This document shows positions 35,301-45,529 of a DNA stretch of 64,000 bases, piece after piece; position 1 is the first letter of the stretch, and the number at the start of each line of letters is the position of its first letter. Source of the DNA: Spirogloea muscicola (taxonomy: Eukaryota; Streptophyta; Zygnematophyceae; Spirogloeales; Spirogloeaceae); assembly GCA_009602725.1 (NCBI GenBank), contig WELB01000002.1, positions 194,021 to 258,020 of the forward strand, written 5' to 3'. The position numbers and the translations under genes are program-made. Below the pieces are notes generated by a model, which ran no database searches, was not told the DNA's origin, and saw only the letters and a list, made by a program, of their open reading frames with translations.

Positions 35301-36845
35301 CACTCAGTTACCCCCTACTAAGCGAGACGGCCAAGCGCATGCGATACACCTGCGCAAGACACCCTGCTGCATGGAAGTCCACCGGCTCCCCATGGAATCG
35401 GCGGGAGATGGCATGGCGCGAGAGCTGGTGGAGCAGCTCGAGCCACCGAGCGCCCAACGCAACGTGGGTGTCGATGGCGAGCTGGACGAATTCGTCTTCC
35501 CGCGGGTAGTCCGCGTACTTCGACTCCTTGGCCTGGGCGGCGCAGGCCACCGCATACCCAGCCTTGGAGGCACATTGCGGGGTGTGCGAGCGGTAGTAGG
35601 AGTCCGTTGTCACCACGTCCAGGAGAAGACGCGGCCCGCCAGCCAGGGGGGTGGCCAAGAGGTCGACGCGACGGGCGTGGAGACCGTCCGCTCGCTGCTG
35701 TAGCGGCATGACCGCGGAATTCTCGACGGCCACCGAGAAGCCGGCCTCCACGAGGATGCCATGCATGGCATCACGGAGGAAATCGTGCGCCGCTGTCGGC
35801 TCCCCACCGAGGGCACAGCGAAGAATATGGGCGGCCAGCTCCCCAGGCTCGGCACCCCGCCCGCCGCATTCGCACTGAAGCACACCCTGGAGGCATGGCG
35901 GCGGCAGACCGAGGAGCCGGTGGACGGCAACTACGGAATACCTCGTCCGGGAGGGTGAGGGCGTCGGTGAGGGAAGGGCCTGGAGCCACGCCGCTGCCTC
36001 CGGGCAAGAGGCCGAGTGGAGTCGTGCGCGCCCCGCGCAGGTCGGCCTCCGGGAGCTGCAAGGCGGTGGCGAAGGCTGCCCTGTCCATCGCGGCCGCGAG
36101 GCGCGCCTGGACGCGCAGGTCGGCGGTGTGCGCGAAGTGCTCGAAGGAGACCGCCTGACCCGCCACATCCGGGTGTGCCGCGTAGCTCCTGGTGGGCTGA
36201 GCGTAGCGACACCTGGAAGGGCAGCACACCCGTGTTCAACTCCACTACCGCCTGCTCCAAGGCACGCTGGCCTGGACCAGGAAGCGCTGGGATGCGGAGG
36301 CGGCTGTCTGCGCCCAGCTGCCCAGGTACGCCGTCCTGCAGGAACGGACGAGCGGGCGAAGGCCAAGACCGCCGTAGCCTAGGGGCAGCGTTGCCTGGTG
36401 AAGAGCGGCAGGCGACTGGGGGAATTTCAGGTGGCGGACCAGGGCCGCCAGGCTCGCCACTATGCCTGCGTCGAATCCAGCGTACGCCGCCAGCGCCTCT
36501 GGGGACGGCGGGGTGAGCCGCGCCAGGTACTGGAGCCTCTGCGCAATGGCCTTCGTCAGCATGGCCAAAGCCAGCTGCATATCCTGCAGCTCGGGGAGTC
36601 GGGCCGCAGGCTGGAGGTGCTCCTCGAGTCGGGCACGTAGCTGCCATTCCAGGAAATTTGGTGCGCCTAGGAGGACCCCCAGGAGGGTGAAGCCGTCTGC
36701 AGGAGTCAAGCACCCGGGGGGCAGCGCCAGGGTGGATGGGAGGCCGCAGGGGGACCAAGCCGCGCACTTCTCCGCCTGGGTGGACAGGCCGAGGGTGGCC
36801 AGCTGCTGCTCGAAGGTGACGAAGGCCGCCGCCAGAGGAAGAAGC
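35080..36845 (-). mobile_element. LINE-A, 5'-truncated copy with RT C-terminus and RLE
   Basis: The minus strand starts in the RT region (TPADGFTLLGV... near 36700), with frame changes before a long frame from 36366 to 35308. That frame holds the CECGGRG...H...C knuckle near 35850-35875, the endonuclease core (RRVDLLATP ... LLLDVVTTDSYYR) near 35580-35670, then KYADYP, WLELLHQLSRHAISRR and a C-terminal Leu/Ala helix. The 3' UTR runs to about 35085 with a hairpin-like GGGCTGG...AGCCC. Codon use is very GC-rich compared with the receptor genes. It is disrupted and not a full element. Confidence 0.75.
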
Positions 36846-37185
36846 TCTTCCCCAGAGGGTAATGGCAGTGAGAGCCGCTTCTCTCATGTTATGAGCAGAA
36901 GTGGCTCTCCCTGAGAAGGTGACCTCTTTCTGGGCAAACAGAACGCGGCTGCTGCTCTTCCGTAGAAGGGGGCGAGGGCTGTGAAAGGCCAGCCCAGAGG
37001 CTGTGAGCAAAATTTTCAAGAATGGGGCGATGGCTGTAAGAGGCCAGCCCTGCTGATATTTGGGAGCGGCTGGGGGTTTTAAGGGCCACGCGCGGGCATC
37101 GGCACTCGTTCATATTTGCGCGGAAGAGCGTGGGGTCCACAGGCGTGGCCAAGCTTGGACCACGGCGCTACGCGCGCACCAGAGG
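36846..37185. repeat. LINE tail mosaic and unidentified repeat
   Basis: It consists of minus-strand LINE-A tail pieces with decayed hairpins at 36966-37000 and 37028-37050, and then the block shared with 19500-19580. I see no coding sequence. Confidence 0.45.
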
Positions 37186-37796
37186 AAGAAAGTGCTCGCC
37201 CATTGAGGATAGGGGCTGGGAAAGCCAGCCCAAATAAGAATGAACAAAGTACGTGGAGGGGGCCAGGGGAAGCGCTAAGAAAAACAAGCACAAGAAGAAA
37301 CAAAGCAGCTACGAATCACTCAGTAACCCCTGCTAAGCAGCCGCAGATTGGAGATGCTAGGCTCCTGGAAGTGGGTCCCCTGGCCAGAGCCAGAGGCAGC
37401 AGCCAGGGCTCTACTGGCACGAAGGTGCAGCGCGCGGGTCATAGACCTCTGCAGCGAGACGGCCAGGCGCATGCGGTATACTTGCGCCAGTGACTCAGCT
37501 GCAGGGAAGTCCACCGGCTACCCATGGAAGCGACGGGCGATGGCGTGGCGGGCAAGCTGGTTGAGCAACTCGAGCCACTGAGCGCCCAGCGCCCCATGAG
37601 TGTCAATTGCCAACGGGAAGAAGTCGTCTTTCGGCGGATGGTCGGCGTACTTGAGCTCTTTTGCCCGAGCAGCGGAGGCGACCGCATACCCAGCCTTGGT
37701 AGCACATTGGGCTGGGTGTGCGCGGTCGTATGCGTCGGTGGTCACCACGTCCAGGAGAAGACGTGGCCCGCGGGCCGCCGGCCGCCGGCCCGCCGA
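37186..37796 (-). mobile_element. LINE-A, 5'-truncated (RLE end and C-terminus)
   Basis: The copy starts at about 37796 within the endonuclease core (LLLDVVTTDAYDRAHP), reads KYADHP, WLELLNQLARHAIARR and LQRSMTRALHLRASRALAAA, and stops near 37320. The tail carries the hairpin at 37213-37231 and ends near 37186. Its 5' end directly abuts the 3' end of another LINE-A tail at 37797. Confidence 0.75.
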
Positions 37797-37915
37797 CCAG
37801 AAGAAAGAGCTCGCCCATTGAGGATAGGGGCTGGAACAGCCAGCCCAAAACAGAGGAGGACAACTGATGTCGCTCATCCGCCCCAAGCCGGGCCGTCGTG
37901 CACTGTTAGCTTTGC
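37797..37915 (-). mobile_element. LINE-A tail abutting the next LINE-A copy
   Basis: The hairpin 37828-37846 is followed on the minus strand by TCAATGGGCGAGCTCTTT, which ends at about 37797, where the next 5'-truncated copy begins. The upstream part (37860-37910) shares the unidentified block seen near 19610. Confidence 0.6.
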
Positions 37916-37974
37916 GCTTAAGGCAATGACGCACTTCATGAGGTTTATCCGAGACGCGTCAATTGCTGGTTGAA

Positions 37975-39152
37975 AACTTATTCCAAAGCCCCTCATCGGC
38001 CCTCCCTGCATCGGCCCTCCCTGCAAGCGACGTGCGTGGCCGTGCTCGGTTGCTGTCGGCCGCCTCCCCCGGCGCGGCAGCCTGGCTCTCCGCGCTCCCA
38101 CTGTATGATGCCCTCCGGATGCTGGACGAGCTGTTCCGTACGGCCACCCATCGTCTGCTGGGCCTCCCTCCGCCCTGCCTGCTGGGCGTGCTGCAGTGCG
38201 AGTGTGGGGAGCGGTCGACGGACCCGGCGGAGCTGGCGGCGCACATCCTCCGCTGCGCCACTGGAGGTGAACGTACAGCGGCTTACGATCTTCTGCGTGA
38301 TGCCATGTTCGGCATCTTCCAGGGAGGCCGGCTACACGGTCGCAATGGAGAACACCTCTATTATGTCCATCATCCAGAGGGCCGACGGACCCCATACGCC
38401 CCGTGTCGACCTGGTGGCGTCCACGCCGGGCGGCGGCGCGCGCATCATCGCCGACGTGGTCACCACCGATATGGTCGACCGCTCGAACCCGGGGCTCTCT
38501 GCCTCGCGGGCCGGCCACGCTGCCACGAAGGCCGCTTGCAGCAAGGCGGCCAAGCACTCCGACCACCCACCTGCTGATGAATTCGTCCCCTTGGCTGTGG
38601 ACGTACACGGGGCTCTCGGGTCCCAGTGGCTTGACCTGCTGGCCAGGCTTGCGCGGCGGGCTGTGTCCCGTCGGCGCGGCGAGCCGGCTGACTTCAACGC
38701 CGCTGGCTGCTGGGCCCAGGTCTACCGGATGAGACTGTCTATATCCCTTCAGCGGTCCATGGCCCACGCTCTGCATCTGCGCGCTGGCCGTGCTCTCGCT
38801 GCGGCCTCCGGCTTTCGTCAGGGGGATTGTTCTCCGGCAGCTAGTCTGTCGGATCTGCGGCTCCTCACTCGTCACTACTGAGTGATCCATCCTCCCCCTG
38901 CTCTACCATAGCCTCTTCAGTCCCCTTTGTAGCTGCTCCACGCTTTTTCGGCCCCTTCGAACCTTTGTCAATTCTTTCTGGGTTGGCTTTTCGCAGCCCT
39001 TGCCCCCATTGGGAGTGCCACTTCTCTTCTCTCCCCCTCAGCCAAAGGCAAAGGCATGGACTGTAGTGTAGTTCTCTTTCGGCACCTCTTTCTTTGGCTT
39101 GGGATATTGTCCATTCTTTTCGGGCTGGCTTTGCCAGCCACTCTTCTTTATG
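37975..39152 (+). mobile_element. LINE-A (subgroup 2), 5'-truncated with RLE and tail
   Basis: Plus-strand frames encode the region after RT: a knuckle (CECGERS ... AAHILRC) near 38195-38260, and, after a frame shift near 38325, RVDLVAST ... IIADVVTTDMVDR (endonuclease core), KHSDHPPADEFVPLAVDVHG and a C-terminus ending LRLLTRHY with the stop at 38879-38881. The 3' UTR contains two hairpin-like units (38978-38998 and 39122-39139), the second closing with GGGCGAGCACTTT at 39149-39161. No RT active site remains. Confidence 0.7.
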
Positions 39153-39325
39153 GGCGAGCACTTTGTTGTCCTTAGCCAGCGCGTTACCCAGTCAACAGGA
39201 CATTTGTATTGCAAGAGTTGGCCTCCCATTCAATTTCATGCGCACCGCGCGCCTTCCATTGTCCTTGGGCTGGCTTTGCCAGCCCCTCTTCCCTGTGGGC
39301 GAGCACTTTCTTCTCTCGTGTAGAG
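39153..39325 (+). mobile_element. LINE-D tail followed by LINE-A tail
   Basis: After the previous LINE-A tail comes a LINE-D tail (GTTACCCAGTCAACAGGACA to GCGCGCCTTC, 39182-39255). Then a minimal LINE-A tail follows with the hairpin at 39268-39286 and GGGCGAGCACTTTC at 39298-39311. All are in one orientation and each is only 60-110 bases. Confidence 0.65.
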
Positions 39326-39389
39326 TCTGCCCAAGTTCCTCCAATTTTGCCCAATTCCTCCTCGCTCGGGCGAGCACTTCCTCGCTTGA

Positions 39390-39690
39390 ACGCGAGCTCC
39401 TGCATCAACTAGCGTGCAGCGCGACGTCACCAAGGGGCGCAGGCCGACGTCCACGCGGCCGGCTCTCTTGCTCAGGTGTACCGCATGTGCCTGTCAGTAT
39501 TGCTGCTGGATGGAAAACAAACGCGTTGCATCTGTGGCTGCTCATCAGAAGATATCGAGCACCACCAGTGGCCAATTGAGTCGCTGTGCTTTAGCGCTTT
39601 TTCTGGCACCTCCATACTTTCTTCATTTACTTTCTGGCTGGCAAATTACAGCCATCGCTCTTTACTGGAGGTCTTTCTTAAGTTCTAAGA
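39390..39690 (+). mobile_element. LINE-A-like C-terminal fragment
   Basis: A broken frame encodes LAQVYRMCLSVLLL and a short C-terminal end. A decayed tail follows (TTTAGCGCTTTTTCTGGCACC, then TCTGGCTGGCAAATTACAGCC). It parallels the copy at 19665-20015, which also precedes a Ty3/gypsy-like fossil. Confidence 0.5.
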
Positions 39691-39699
39691 GACTACATT

Positions 39700-40410
39700 A
39701 TTTTGGTTCGACCTCGGTCGTCCTGGTTTGGAGAACACGAAGCCAAACTTATTACTCGCTTCTCCAGATTGAATAGAAGAGATCTTAGCTATGCCGCCAG
39801 TGACTTGCTGCCATGTACATACTTGCAAAGACCCTGGCATGCTTCACCAAGTCCAGCAACTCGTCAAGGTTTGGGCGGAATCAATGTCTTTCTTGGTGGC
39901 CTGGGGCCTCTTAGGCGCCGGAAGTGGCACGCAAGAGTGCCAGTGAGCCGTCCGGTATTGGAGCCTAGAGCTCCACAGAGGTCAGCCGGAGAGTGCATGT
40001 GGTAGCGCCGGTGTCGACGAGGACATGAAAGAAGGGCTTTTGCTGCCTACTGAACATGCACATCACCGATCTGGACACCTTGAAGGCAATCAGGAAAGGC
40101 AACTTCACCGTCGGCCCATTCCCTGCCGTGATGCATCGGAGGCGATGGTGTCGATAGCAAGTCGCGCGGTGCTGTGCATGCCGCCTGCAGGTGGCCCGGC
40201 CAGCAGCAGTCGGAGCATCTCTAACCAGCCGCGACTTCGCGCCAGCGGCTGCATCTGCAGGCGGGGCGAGGAGGCCCTCACAGGGCATGATGCTCTTGCC
40301 AAGCCAGGCGAGCCTCCATGGCGGAAAGCGGAGGGGCAGGCGCCCATCACATTCGCGCCTGTGCATGCCGCAGCAACTATTCTCCCCGCTGGGAGAGGGA
40401 ACTGGTAGAG
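39700..40410 (-). mobile_element. Ty3/gypsy-like retroelement fossil (copy 2)
   Basis: This is the paralogue of the fossil at 20280-21050. It shows a zinc-knuckle-type segment near 40210, a VDTGA aspartic-protease motif near 40010 and a short RT-like piece near 39830. It is incomplete and broken in several places, with no terminal repeats seen. It lies at the equivalent place downstream of RLK4. Confidence 0.5.
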
Positions 40411-40659
40411 GGCATGCGTGCTATCCACTTTCCGCCTCTTCTAGACCTTGTCATGCTCTGCGGGGCTGGCCCTTCTTAGGACGTGCCTTTTCAGTGTAGT
40501 CTCTTGCATAGCTGTGTGGCTTTTTGGCGCCTTTCTGCCCTTCGGACCTTCTTCACTCTTTGGGCTGACCTCTCACATGCATGGCCTTACTCTGGATACG
40601 GAAAGACCTGCTCTCTTTTCCAACGCTGCTTCTTCTCCATCACAGGCTCGTCCCCAACA

Positions 40660-41065
40660 GAAGGGGAAGCGCGGCACGGGGAGGATGCATTGGGCTCCGC
40701 GCGAGCGCCTGCGAGGGCCGCCTCGACAGGCCCCACTGCCGCGGCTCTAACGATCGTCCTGGCCTGTGACAGCCTTGCCCAGCCTTGCCTCGCCCACACC
40801 TTCGCCGCGATAGCCGACAGCCTCCTCAACCCCCACAGCAGACATTCAGTCAGCGAGGCAGCATGCGCGCCTCAGCGTCTCAGCGTCTCTCTTGACTCGC
40901 TAGCGCAGTCACATCGCATGCGCCTGATCATATTCCTCCAGCGGTCCATGGTCCACGCCTTGCAGCTGCGTGCTGGCCATGCTCCAGCTGCAGCCTCTCG
41001 CTTTTGTCAAGGGACTGCTTCCGTCGGCTACTTCTTCTGACTTGCGGCTGCTGAGGAGTAATTCG
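40660..41065 (+). mobile_element. LINE-C 3' fragment downstream of RLK4
   Basis: It matches the block at 21270-21620: a CGCCTCGACAGGCCCCACTG segment, then broken frames for HRMRLIIFLQRSMVHALQLRAGHA, and an end near 41050. It is 5'-truncated with small length differences from its counterparts. Confidence 0.6.
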
Positions 41066-41652
41066 ATAAGTGATTATGCATGGTACGTGCTTGTGTCTGG
41101 TGTTTCAGCAATCTTTGGCCCCTATTCTTTTCGGGCTGGCTTTTCACATGCTGACTTAATTATGTGCTTCAGCAGATTGTCAGCCACGTCGGACCTTGTC
41201 AATCCATTCCGTGCTGGCCCCCTTTGGAAGAGCTGACTTCTATCTTGAGATTGAACCATATCTCCTCTCCTCGTATCTCCTCTTTGTTAGTCTGCTCTTG
41301 CCTTATTCACTTTCTGTACCAAAAAGCATTCACAAGCGGTCAGTACTATATGCCATACTTTCACTCTAAACGACCTGTGACGACCTGAAGTTAAGTTTTT
41401 TCATCATAGCTGTTTTGCCACCACTGCAGGACGGATAAAGCTCAATTGCACTTCGCTGACAACAATGTTACTGGGACGCTGATGGGACGCTGCCCAGCCT
41501 AAGAGGCTGGCCACCTCTCAACTCCCATTCTTCCATCACACCCTTACTTTCTCTCCTGCTCTACCTCAAGCTTTTCTTTATTCTCTGTCCCCTTTCTCCC
41601 TGATCAAGCTCGCCAATCACTCTCTCCTCTGGCCCTTCCTCTCCTCGCACTA
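41065..41652. repeat. Conserved 3' flank of RLK4
   Basis: It shares CGGGCTGGCTTTTCACATGC, the CTCCTCTCC pyrimidine block and GGGACGCTGATGGGACGCTG (41472-41491) with the RLK3 and RLK5 flanks. It holds no gene. Confidence 0.5.
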
Positions 41653-43843
41653 TCACCCTTTCAGTCGTGCTACATACCCAACACCAAGGTCAGACGGGCA
41701 GATGAAGTGACGGCGCAGTGCACCAAGTCTCGACCTCCAGGAGTCCCATGTGAGGCATTGGTATGGACCAGCAGCCGAGAGAGGGATGTGCAAGAAGTGA
41801 AATAGATCTGAATCACTCGGTGGCAACGACTGATTTGGAAACGTCAACCCAGCACCAAATGCTCCGAGACTCTGGATCATCTCAACCACGTCTTCCATTG
41901 TTGGCCTCCTGTTTGGTATCTCGGAGCAGCAAATTAGCCCCAATCTCAAAGCGCCCCGGAATTCGTCCACTTTCTGGGGGACGAATGGAACTAGCGCCTA
42001 TCAACGCACTCCAAAGGCTTCTCATGACGAAGGCAGGATCGCACCCATGAAATCACATTGCCACCGATTGCAACTTCGGTTTGAAAGAAAGGGTCAACAG
42101 GCCGTTTGCCAGTGACAGTCTCGAGAAGCATCACTCCAAAACTGTAGACATCGCTGTATGTAGTCAGTTGGCCTAGGGCGCAGTCTGGACCGATGTACCC
42201 GACTGTACCTGCCCATGTGCACCATCGTGAGGCGTCATGAGTTGCAGGAAAGATGACCCATAATCATTGCCAGGCAGTCTGAGGTGCCTCTACCAGCATG
42301 TAACCACACATCCTTCTTGCACGATGCAAGAGAGGCCTACGATACAGCTCAATGGACAGTGGAGGGCATTGGAATTACCCGCAGTCATAGTTGACACGTG
42401 CGTATCATGTGCCTGAAAGTTCCGCGCAAGCCCAAAATCCGCCACGTACCCTTGACCTTGTTCATCCAACAAGGTGTTGCTCGTCTTGACGTCCCTATGC
42501 AGCACCGGAGGTACGCACTCGTGATGCAGGTACTTAAGCCCAACTGCTGTACCCAACATGACCTTCTTACGTGCAGCCCAGTGATCAAACACTTCTGGCT
42601 TCGGAGGCACGCCATCTCCCCCGTGCACTAGTTGGTCAAGATTACCGCCAGGCAAGAATGGATAGATGAGCAGCATGTCCACGTTGCTGTCCTTGAGGAT
42701 GTACCAGCCCCGTAGAGGAACCAAATTGCGGTGATGGATGCGACTCAATACCTCCACCTCAGCTTTCACCGATCTAAGTCCTTGCTCGTTCTCTGGCGCT
42801 AGCTTCTTCACTGCATACTTTTGCCCGTCCTTCATCTGCGCACTGCTCAGCATATTGCATCGTCGTGAAACTTTGCCATAGGATTTGAAGAGCCATAGGT
42901 TTGAAAAATCTACCGGGACAACAAGCACCAAAATTAGATATTGCAGCAGGGCAATGTTTCTTCTAATGTACGTACCCATAGACTTCCCCGAAGCCGCCTC
43001 TGCCCACAATGTATTTTTTGTTGAAATTATCAATTGCAACCAAAAGCTCCTCGTAGGTGAAGGGAGCTTGGAGTCTATCCTGAGTGATGGACAACTCGGA
43101 ACAGAAGCTCTCAATGCTCCGCTCCTTCTCTGTCATAGTTTTGTCCTTCTTCCGAGCTAAGCAACACAGCCGGAGCAGTCCTAGCAACAGGAGGAGAAGG
43201 ACACCAAGAGCCCCAACAACAATACCGGCAATGGCCCCCCTGATAAGCTCGACGACTTGTGCTCCGGAGGTGATGGGGAAGGAGGAAGAGAACGAGGGGG
43301 AGGAGCGGTCTTGCAGGCCACATAAGGGCCGCCACACAAGGCGGCATTGCCAGAGAAGGAGCTGCTGCCATACTGACCAATAGAACCGCCAGGAATGGGC
43401 CCACTGAGGTTGTTATTTGAGATGTTGAAGAAGTCAGTAAGACTCAAATTAGCAAAGGATGCCGGGATGCTGCCATTGAGATTGTTGTTTGAAAGATCAA
43501 GATAGGTGAGACTCGGCAAGTTGCCAATACGCTCTGGTATAGGCCCGCTGAATGAGTTGCTTGCAGCCGAAAATTCAATGAGCTTGCTTAATTCTCCAAT
43601 TTCCGTGGGGGAGACTGCCAGTTAGGCGGTTGTTGGAGATGTCAAGATATTGAACGTTTTGCAGACTTCGAATGCTCGCAGGTACTCCTCCGGTCAAGCT
43701 GTTATGACCAAGGTAAATAGTTAATGCACTGCTGAGGTTGCCAAGCCACTCTGGGAGTGGGCCAGAGAAGAAGTTACTTTCCATCACCAGCACTTGCAAG
43801 TTCTCCAGGTTGGAGAAGGTTGTTGGGATTGTTCCAGAGAAGT

Positions 43844-43875
43844 TGCTCAACCAGCAAGCCATAGCTGGTTGAGCA
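43844..43875. repeat. Perfect 12-bp inverted repeat in RLK4 large exon
   Basis: TGCTCAACCAGC at 43844-43855 and its exact reverse complement GCTGGTTGAGCA at 43864-43875 are separated by 8 bases. The paralogues have no palindrome at this LRR position. Confidence 0.85.
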
Positions 43876-45284
43876 GCACAAGTCTCCCCAACTGAGGCGG
43901 CGGGTGGCCACTTAACCTGCCAATGCGTACAAGTGAGCCGCTAGTAACGCCGGCTGTGGCCCTTCTGCAATTTATGTACCTGCTGACATGGTAACTCAGG
44001 CAAGCTACGGCCCCGATGAAGACGCAGTCCTAGCTCAGCACCTGTTGTAGCTCAGGTCCAGGTTGACCATTGCCCTGCAGTTAGCAAGCTCTGGTGGCAC
44101 TCCACCCTCCAAGCTGAAACCAAACGAGCATTTGATAGTGGGTGATCTGATACCTGCAAGGTCGACCTCATACAAAGCACAGACTGAAAGAGCACACCAA
44201 ATCTAGTTGGCTTGACACTGCAGGTGTGATGAGAATCAATATGCAATCTCAAAAATCTACAGTCACATGCTGTAGTATGCTGCAGAACTGTTAGACCTTT
44301 TGCTTCTATCACCTGTTGTTGCTTGCCTGGAAGGTGAGGAGATTAGACAGCTCCCCAAGCTCTGGCAGTACTCCTCCAAGAAGCCTGCCATATTGATATA
44401 CAGAGTGCCACCTCATGAGCTATTAGGGTTGTTGTCGGACTTAGTGTGGACAATTATGATCTTGGAATGCTACACCCAGAGTGAAATATTCTAGAGCCAC
44501 ATACACATGCCTTGACCTGAGAAACTGGAGTCTTGCAAGTCACTCAAGCAATTGACATAGGCGGCAAAGGAACCCCTTACAGGTTGGAGCCCAGGCTGAG
44601 GTACAGGAGCTTTTTGCACTTGCTTAGCTGCTTCGGTATGCGGCCCAATAATCTGTGATCAGAACAGGAGAAAGGGCTCTCAAACGTTGCCATGGCAGCT
44701 TACTATGACGACATTGTGACCTCACTTCATGGGAGGTAGCATGCGAACAGTCATCAATGCCGTCATTTTATCTGACAACAAGGAGTGATGCCCACTTGTT
44801 GGAATTCAAGAAGAGATGTGACAGATTAGCCAAGTTGCCATATGATGGAGGGATGGGCCCACTGAGACTGCGGAAAAGGTATTAGAGACTGTGAGCAGCA
44901 TCCTCACAGGTCCCACAAGCACGGACGAAGGGGTATAAAGTACAGTAACTCAGCAGAGTCAGCAGAGCCCAAGTGATTGTGATAGACTTCTACTACTGCA
45001 GAACCAGAGAGTGATTCACAACGTGTCTGTCTTATTAGTCTCCTTGCCAAAAGCACGAATACATGGGGTATCAATAAAACACTTCGGCAGAGCCCGACTG
45101 TTTGTGACAGACTTCTACTACTGCAGGCTTAAACTAGTGAAAGACAACGTGTCTATTTAGATAGATTACACTGCACACACGAGGCAGTCACATGCCAAAT
45201 AAGTTGGACACTGACATGAGGAGTACCTGTTGCTCTGGAGGTCAAGCGAGCCAAGTGACCTACAGTAACTGAGCTCGGGGGGGA

Positions 45285-45334
45285 GGCTACCTGTTAAGCT
45301 GCGCAAGAAGGCTACCTGTTAAGCTGCGCAAGAG
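45285..45334. repeat. 25-bp tandem duplication at an RLK4 LRR exon acceptor
   Basis: GGCTACCTGTTAAGCTGCGC occurs twice with a 25-base period (45285 and 45310). It duplicates the 3' splice site region of the exon 45227-45298. RLK3 (25865) and RLK5 (55646) have one copy. Confidence 0.7.
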
Positions 45335-45529
45335 ACCGTGCAAAGGCATGGCCGCTTACAAGTCCGTCGGAGGTCCTGTGACTCCTTGGTTAGATGCCTC
45401 AGGTGCACATGCTAGTGTTACGTCCAACCTTAAATTGCAAGTCTGACTTGAATAGTTTCTGTAGTCTGTCAATCAGCAGAGCTTAACATACCTGTTATTG
45501 CTTGCCAAGAAGGAGTACATGCTGGTAAG

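Larger units (their letters stand above)
41653..45529 (-). pseudogene. RLK4: 5'-truncated LRR receptor-like kinase pseudogene
   Basis: The 3' half follows the family plan: six single-LRR exons (45227-45298, 44796-44867, 44581-44652, 44313-44384, 44042-44113, plus a partial one 45492-45529), the large exon 42976-43916, the kinase exon 42379-42842 (YAVKKL, HRDVKTSN, DFGLAR) and the last exon from 42208. At least four single-base indels break it: near 43605, near 43240, near 41995 (giving an in-frame TAG) and near 41855 (extending the end to 41653). The signal peptide, N-cap and about 20 LRR exons are gone because the gene ends abruptly in LINE-B at 45529/45530. The kinase exon itself is intact. 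It is unlikely to make a receptor. Confidence 0.85.
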
